This document shows, piece after piece, positions 58,432 through 64,000 of a stretch of 64,000 bases of DNA. Below the pieces are notes generated by a model. That model saw nothing but the letters and a program-made list of their open reading frames with translations. It searched no databases and had not been told where the DNA came from. The translations under genes were made by a program, and so were the position numbers. Positions within the stretch are counted from its first letter, which is position 1; each line of letters begins with the position of its first letter. The stretch covers positions 381,261,582 to 381,325,581 of the forward strand of contig CM057337.1 of the NCBI GenBank assembly GCA_030015575.1. The letters run 5' to 3'. This DNA is from Agapanthus africanus (Eukaryota > Streptophyta > Magnoliopsida > Asparagales > Amaryllidaceae).

Positions 58432-60390
58432 CTAGGGCCAGCTGCTGTAGTATCGCATACCGAGCATCCCGAAGAGTCTCTCAAACTGTATCTGGGGAAT
58501 GGCCTTCGTGAGTGGATCCGCAGTGTTGTCCTTCGTGTCAACCCTCCTGACCTCGATCTCCCGGCGATCAACTATCTCCCGGATCAGGTGATACCGCCTC
58601 AGAATATGCCTGGATCGCTGATGGGACCTGGGTTCCTTGGCCAAAGCCACTGCTCCATTGTTATCGCAATACAAAGGTATTGGATGCTCAATGGATGGAA
58701 CCACACCAAGTTCAGTAATGAACTTCTTGATCCAGACAGCCTCTTTAGCAGCATCGTTGGCAGCGATGTATTCAGCCTCCATCGTCGAGTCTGCCACGGT
58801 TTCCTGCTTGGAACTCTTCCAGCTAACCGCCCCTCCGTAAAGGGTAAAGACAAAGCCCGACTGCGACTTAGAGTCGTCCTTATCACTCTGGAAGCTCGAA
58901 TCGGTAAAGGACTCCACTTGGAGTTCTCCGTTACCATACACCAAGAACATATCTCTAGTCCTTCGTAAGTACTTGAGAATGCTCTTTACAGCTGTCCAGT
59001 GACTCTCTCCAGGATCAGCTTGATACCTGCTCACTACACTTAGTGAGTATGCTACATCGGGTCTGGTACATAGCATCGCATACATGATAGAGCCTACTGC
59101 CGAAGCATAGGGTATCCCTTGCATGCGAGCTCTCTCCAAATCAGTCTTGGGAGACATCTCTTTGGAGAGAGCGACTCCAGATATTGTGGGCAAGTTCCCA
59201 CGCTTGGACTCTTCCATACTAAACCTCTTTAGTATGGTGTCAATGTACCTGGATTGGGACAATCCCAAAATCCGTTTGGATCTATCTCTATAGATCCTAA
59301 TTCCCAATATGCAGGAGGCATCACCAAGATCTTTCATCGAGAATCTTTGTGATAAGAAGAGCTTGACCGTTTCCAGCATAGGAATATCATTTCCTATCAA
59401 GAGTATGTCGTCCACGTACAATACGAGGAAGACAACCTTACTCTCTGCCACCTTCTTGTAGATACAAGGTTCATATGGATTTTTGACGAAATCAAACTCT
59501 TTGATAACGACGTCAAAGCAGATGTTCCAACTCCGCGATGCTTGCTTTAATCCATAAATGGATTTAAGCAGCTTGCACACCTTCCCGCTGCTCCCACTGT
59601 CTACGAAGCCTTCTGGCTGAGTCATGTACACGCACTCTTCTAAATCACCATTTAGAAAGGCGGTCTTAACATCCATTTGCCAGATTTCGTAATCATGATA
59701 TGCAGCGATGGCAAGCATGATCCGGATGGATTTAAGCATAGCCACTGGAGAAAAGGTCTCGTCATAGTCCACACCTGGTCTTTGACGAAAACCCTTTGCT
59801 ACAAGTCTAGCTTTGAAAGTCTCCACTTTCCCATCTACACCAAGTTTCTTCTTGAAGATCCAATTGCTCCCAATGGGTTTTACCCCTTCAGGAGAAACGT
59901 CCAAAGTCCATACTTTGTTGGTGTACATGGATTCCATCTCGGACCGCATAGCATCCAGCCATTTCACTGAGTCCCCACTCGTGATGGCCTGCTCGAAGCT
60001 AGTTGGGTCATCATCCTCCATGATGCAATCCTCGCTCCCACCATCCATGAGAAAACCGTAGTATCTCTCAGGTTGACGAGGAACCCTACTAGATCGGCGG
60101 AGAGGCTGAGGTTCATTGGGAGCTACTGAATCTTCTGGTTCCACTAAATCTTCAGTTATGGTTTGTGTATCTGGAACCTCTTCCAGCTCTACCACTTTGC
60201 CACTAATTTCTTTTTCAAGGAATTCATTTTCTAAAAAGGTGGCATGTTGAGCAACAAACACTTTTTGTTCCTCACTGTGGTAGAAAAAATACCCATAAGA
60301 ATTCTTTGGATATCCCACAAACTTGCAGAGAACTGACCGTGCCTCGAGCTTGTCCGGATTTTGTCTTTTGACATAGGCCGGACAACCCAT
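58432..60390 (-). CDS. Copia reverse transcriptase-RNase H of D
   Basis: 652-codon open frame, the 3' half of a copia polyprotein. It begins with the integrase C-terminal segment (GCPAYVKRQNPDKLE, KFVGYPKNSYGYFFY). RT runs from about residue 155 (VWTLDV) through DVKTAFLNGDL (about 240) and the active site YVDD (about 325) to SAVGSIMYAMLCTRPDVAYS. RNase H has FTDSSFQSD (about 496), TMEAEY and YCDNNGAVALA, so all catalytic acidic residues are present. It ends FGMLGMRYYSSWP just before the polypurine tract. Its apparent ATG is only an out-of-frame ATG at the frameshift; the natural product would be a continuation of the upstream frame. Best candidate in the window for a once-active enzyme. Confidence 0.93.
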   Translation of the reverse strand: MGCPAYVKRQNPDKLEARSVLCKFVGYPKNSYGYFFYHSEEQKVFVAQHATFLENEFLEKEISGKVVELEEVPDTQTITEDLVEPEDSVAPNEPQPLRRSSRVPRQPERYYGFLMDGGSEDCIMEDDDPTSFEQAITSGDSVKWLDAMRSEMESMYTNKVWTLDVSPEGVKPIGSNWIFKKKLGVDGKVETFKARLVAKGFRQRPGVDYDETFSPVAMLKSIRIMLAIAAYHDYEIWQMDVKTAFLNGDLEECVYMTQPEGFVDSGSSGKVCKLLKSIYGLKQASRSWNICFDVVIKEFDFVKNPYEPCIYKKVAESKVVFLVLYVDDILLIGNDIPMLETVKLFLSQRFSMKDLGDASCILGIRIYRDRSKRILGLSQSRYIDTILKRFSMEESKRGNLPTISGVALSKEMSPKTDLERARMQGIPYASAVGSIMYAMLCTRPDVAYSLSVVSRYQADPGESHWTAVKSILKYLRRTRDMFLVYGNGELQVESFTDSSFQSDKDDSKSQSGFVFTLYGGAVSWKSSKQETVADSTMEAEYIAANDAAKEAVWIKKFITELGVVPSIEHPIPLYCDNNGAVALAKEPRSHQRSRHILRRYHLIREIVDRREIEVRRVDTKDNTADPLTKAIPQIQFERLFGMLGMRYYSSWP

Positions 60391-61676
60391 ATCTTAACTC
60401 GTTTAAAATATGGTCTCTTCCCACTCCATATCTCATATGGTGTGGTAGGTACAGATTTAGATGGAACTTGATTCAATAGGTATGTTGCTGTTTCCAGCGC
60501 ATAACCCCAGAAGGAAATAGGTAACTCAGCTGTGCTCATCATAGAGCGCACCATATCTAATAGGGTGCGATTCCTTCGTTCAGATACACCATTGTGCTGT
60601 GGTGTATATGGAGGAGTCAGCTGAGAGAGAATCCCATTCTCTTTTAGGAAGTCCAGGATTTCATTGCTCGAGTATTCCCCTCCTCGATCAGATCGAAGGA
60701 TTTTAATACTTTTTCCGGTTTGGTACTCAACTTCTTGTTTATATTCCCTAAATTTCTCAAAAGCTTCTGATTTGTGTTTCATCAGGAACACATACCCGAA
60801 CCTAGAGAGATCGTCAGTGAATGTAATGAAGTATGAAGAACCATCCCTGGCATGTGTAGACATGAGACCGCATACATCACTATGTATAAGTCCCAAGAGT
60901 TCGGTAACTCTTTCTCCGTGTCCCGTAAACGGAGTTTTGGTCATCTTGCCTTTGAGACATGACTGGCAAGTGTCATAAGATGAAAATTCGAAAGGTTTCA
61001 AATATCCATCCTTATGCAACTTAGCCAGTCGTGTCACATTGATGTGACCCAATCTACAATGCCACAAGAAGGATTCATTGAGTTCAGAACTCTTCCTCTT
61101 GTGTGTGTTTGTTATGCTCAGAACTGTTGATTGATTTAGAACATAAATGCCATTGCATAACGTGCCTGATCCAACCAACTTTTGGTTACGGAAAATGTTC
61201 ATAACATTATCCTGTAATACAAAATTATATCCCTCTTTACTTAATAAAGAAACCGATATAATGTTGCATATCAGGTTCGGCATGTAATAGCATTCGTTCA
61301 GAACCAATGTGTTACCAGTTGGTAATACAAGGTGATATTCCCCGACAGTCTTAGCTGCAACAATTGCAGCATTTCCAACTCTAATGTCTTTATCATCTTC
61401 TCCAAGTTCTCTACCTTTCCTAAGCCTATGTAACTGATTACATATATGGGATCCTGACCCGGTATCTAATACCCAGGACGTGGAGAAAATGGAGAAACAG
61501 TTCTCTGTAACGAACACACCCGAAGAAAATGCATCAACATGTACTTTCTTCATTCGGGTGGCATGGGAATCCTGGTGTTCCCCTATTTCCTGTTCATTCC
61601 TATAACTCTTATAAGAAGGAACGGAACCAACGTTCCCCAGCACAGTATAACATGCGGGTTCGGTCAATACATCCAT
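60231..61676 (-). CDS. Copia protease-integrase of D, frameshifted at its end
   Basis: The frame is open from about 61754, but the first ATG is at 61676 (MDVLTEPACY); upstream codons read through the pyrimidine tract. Counting from 61754: protease DTG at residues 97-99; pre-integrase zinc ligands H232, H237, C263, C266; integrase catalytic D293, D356, E392 (35 residues between the last two, as in DD35E). SERRNRTLLD and the LPISFWGYALETA helix follow. After KIW (about residue 456) one G is missing from a run (GGG where A at 5353 has GGGG), which throws the frame. The last 51 residues are out of frame. No gag or zinc knuckle precedes the protease. Confidence 0.92.
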   Translation of the reverse strand: MDVLTEPACYTVLGNVGSVPSYKSYRNEQEIGEHQDSHATRMKKVHVDAFSSGVFVTENCFSIFSTSWVLDTGSGSHICNQLHRLRKGRELGEDDKDIRVGNAAIVAAKTVGEYHLVLPTGNTLVLNECYYMPNLICNIISVSLLSKEGYNFVLQDNVMNIFRNQKLVGSGTLCNGIYVLNQSTVLSITNTHKRKSSELNESFLWHCRLGHINVTRLAKLHKDGYLKPFEFSSYDTCQSCLKGKMTKTPFTGHGERVTELLGLIHSDVCGLMSTHARDGSSYFITFTDDLSRFGYVFLMKHKSEAFEKFREYKQEVEYQTGKSIKILRSDRGGEYSSNEILDFLKENGILSQLTPPYTPQHNGVSERRNRTLLDMVRSMMSTAELPISFWGYALETATYLLNQVPSKSVPTTPYEIWSGKRPYFKRVKIWVVRPMSKDKIRTSSRHGQFSASLWDIQRILMGIFSTTVRNKKCLLLNMPPF

Positions 61677-62152
61677 ATTATTATCTTTATTAAGGCATGA
61701 AATGGTCGCTACCTGGAGAGAGAGAAGAAAACACTTTAGCGTATGCTCGTGCAAGATCAGAATGGTTATTATCTTATCTAATCAGGATGGCTCCCACTGC
61801 TTTTTATCAAATCTTCCTCCAAACCCTAAAAGGAAAGACTAGCCGGGATTAATTACACACTACAAGTTCGCCAATCTTTCAGCCAGGCCAGTGTCGGTAC
61901 TTTGAGGGAGGTCCCCCGTGCTTTCGCACGAACCTAATTACTGTAAACCTCGTTTTCCCAGAGGCATAACCTCGTTAACACCTTTCTAGACACCTACTTG
62001 ATCGGCTAATTGTAATGTGTAAAACTCTCCCAGGAGTAACTCTTACTCGCAGTGGGTATCGGGATCCAACTATCTCATAGAAGGTATGCAATCTCATTGC
62101 AAATTTCAACACTTGAAATTCCCGATAATATTTTGCCCCGAACGATCTATGA

Positions 62153-62344
62153 CCTTGACAAGGTCAACAAACCATAGACCGCAAGTCAAGTTCAACCCGT
62201 CATTTCTTGATTGAATCAAACCCACCCGCACGACCCTTGACAAGGTCAACAAGGCCATACGACTACCCTAACTCAATCTGCATCATATGCATAAGCAGAC
62301 AAATACTGGTTAGCTATCGCACACTGCGCCTTGACAAGGTCAAC
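62153..62344 (-). other. Triple matched hairpins of D
   Basis: CCTTGACAAGGTCAAC, identical at 62153-62168, 62235-62250 and 62329-62344 (element strand GTTGACCTTGTCAAGG). Stem TTGAC/GTCAA, loop CTT. Outer stems CTGCG/CGCAG and TCTATG/CATAGA replace CTACG/CGTAG and CCTATG/CATAGG of A. Confidence 0.9.
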
Positions 62345-62469
62345 AAACGCAGCACGAATACTAAACAGGACTTATCTGAAATGACGGAGGGCTACGCTAG
62401 GTTTTTCTGAAAACCTATTGCGTAATGAACTTGATATCATTGTAGAATCAAATGAAGTTTTGAAATGGG

Positions 62470-62735
62470 GTGATTTTGAGGCTTTTCCAGTTTTGCTAAA
62501 GGGGTCACTCCCGGTGAAGGGATCGTCGGCCCTTTCCTCGTCGAATGAGGTGCGGGATATATCATATATATCACTGTGCAAAGCAAAAACTCTTAAAAGC
62601 AATCAAAGACAAACCGAGTGTGTAGCATCTGCCAGTTACTGCTAAAGGAGTCACTCCCGGTGAAAGGATCTCGGTCCTTTCCTCATCGAATAAGGTGCAG
62701 GGTATATCATATATACCGCTATGCAAAGCAAGAAC
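62470..62735 (-). repeat. Duplicated leader block of D
   Basis: Two units equivalent to 3003-3260 of A. Confidence 0.82.
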
Positions 62736-64000
62736 TGTAGCTACCTGTTTTATTTTAAAATCTGATTCTACAACATCATTTGGTTTCTTTTCTTTCATTA
62801 ATCACATTAATGAAGTCTCATCATTTAAATACCTAAACATCACAGATAGATATGACGTACACTTATGCCATCCGCATTCGCCTCGATGTCCCCTCGTGCA
62901 CCGTTAGGTTAGGTAACTAACGACAGAGCAGGGCAGGGCTAGCGCGGGTGTAAAACATAAGTAACGTCTATATAATATATCATATATACTATATACTATA
63001 TCCATCAGAGAAACATATCAAAGATATCGCAGCAGAATAAACATATGAAATATTGGATATACTAGGACGTCCGTGTTTTCAATACGAGCCAGTATAAAAC
63101 ACGGATTCCACGGTCGTGATGAATAGCCAATCCCACACCCCTAGACCCCTACGAGAGCGGCAAGCAACCCTGCCAATTCTAGGGTTAGGAGACCCGGACT
63201 CGACTCCTCGAGTTGGTCTCCCACTGGACCCCAGAACCCGGTTACTTGTGCTCCCCTCCTTGGGTCTATCCTAATGCGGAAAAGTAAATAATATACAAGG
63301 GTGACTACTTCCGCAACCTGGAAGTGCCCTAAATAAAAGAATATTACATACAAGTTTTTACATGAATGAAAATGAAAAACACTCATCTCACATAAAAAAC
63401 CCCGGCTATTCAATACGACGATCCAATATAACATATCCAGCAACACATAACTTCACATGTCATCAACGTAAGTAAGTATGCATACCCCAATTGTCGTTAA
63501 CGTATAGCAACGAAACCGGCGATATGAACATACTACACTTACGGTCACAGAAAAGAAAGTGTAAAACTACAACAATTGGAATCCGCAACCTCTTTAGACA
63601 TCACATGCCTAACAGATATAAATCCCGCATTTTAGTCTCATTATCGAAAACTCTTTTCAATATAAAATGAAACTAAACCGCTAGATTTATATCATTTATT
63701 CAGTTATCACATAACTGTTTGTGAATTCCAATTATTGTATCCCATTCCAGATAAATAGAATATATTAAACTTTCCGATCGAACATTCGAACACCCAACTT
63801 TTCCCGAAACCATCCAACACATGAAATAGGTTCAAAGACATTCGTTTCATGCCTCAGTACCAACGGTCCAGCCGTAGAAGGGTCAAGCCAACGCCTCACA
63901 TGTGGCACGCCGTACTGCCCCAAACCCGAAGGTTCAAAGGGTAGTTCAAGACGGTCACATAATCGAGTTAAGGTTTGTTGTCTTCTAGAGGGACCATTGC

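Larger units (their letters stand above)
56204..64000 (-). mobile_element. Copia element D, best-preserved copy, cut by window end
   Basis: Minus strand: 3' LTR 56204-58417, polypurine tract, nearly intact pol, gag-less leader to the window end. The primer site and 5' LTR would lie a few hundred to about 3,000 bp further right. Inserted into RT of I. Confidence 0.93.
61677..64000 (-). other. Leader of D (no gag), to window end
   Basis: Collinear with 2-4 kb of A: pyrimidine tract with CAG, triple hairpins, duplicated block and the long AT palindrome region. Apart from short frames there is no coding sequence. Confidence 0.85.

Noticed and set aside
58588-58968. Plus-strand frames opposite RNase H of D
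   Set aside because: Antisense shadows of the real minus-strand pol frame.

Overview
This is a plant nuclear window made almost entirely of nested LTR retrotransposons; I see no host gene, rRNA, tRNA or CRISPR array. Three classes are recognisable. (1) Ty1/copia elements of the Angela/BARE type: LTRs of about 2.2 kb that begin TGTTAG..ATGCCCTAGAGGC and end CCCTACA, an initiator-Met tRNA primer site (TGGTATCAGAGC), and AAGTGGGAGAT as polypurine tract. (2) Ty3/gypsy chromovirus (Tekay-like) pieces: LTRs running TGTAACG..TGACA, a GGGGGGAGAT polypurine tract and an integrase C-terminus with GPFEIL. (3) A Ty3/gypsy Athila/Tat element: primer site TGGCGCCGTTGCCGGGG and an Athila-type gag. The species cannot be named from this; a large repeat-rich plant genome is the safe statement.

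Layout, left to right. Copia A (+, window start to 9024) sits in the pol of copia B (-, 9025-20426). B is also split by Tekay-like C (-, 10981-16799, 5-bp target duplication GTGAT). B was inserted into Tekay-like LTR G (+, 20427-20902 and 33345-33628). G also holds an old copia solo LTR, L (+, 20903-21247 and 31588-33344), and L holds full-length copia E (+, 21248-31582, duplication AGAGG). Then follow an old copia LTR piece M (33629-34139), an unclear gypsy-like piece J (34140-36076), and copia K (-, 36077-37995). K was hit by Athila/Tat H (+, 37996 to about 42797), which now lacks pol and its 3' LTR. Copia I (-, 42798-44455, 54845-56203) carries two insertions: full-length copia F (-, 44456-54839, duplication CCCAG) and copia D (-, 56204 to beyond the window end). 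D has the best pol, broken by a one-base frameshift.

The copia family is unusual. Every copy that can be judged has about 3 kb of non-coding leader between primer site and protease, and no gag. A, E and F are independent insertions whose paired LTRs still agree at about 98-99%, yet their pol genes are dead and share lesions, including a deletion that removes the first RNase H catalytic Asp. This fits a gag-less, pol-dead lineage copied in trans. The leader carries conserved hairpins with compensatory changes. The most striking is a set of three whose core is nearly the same within one element but different between elements.
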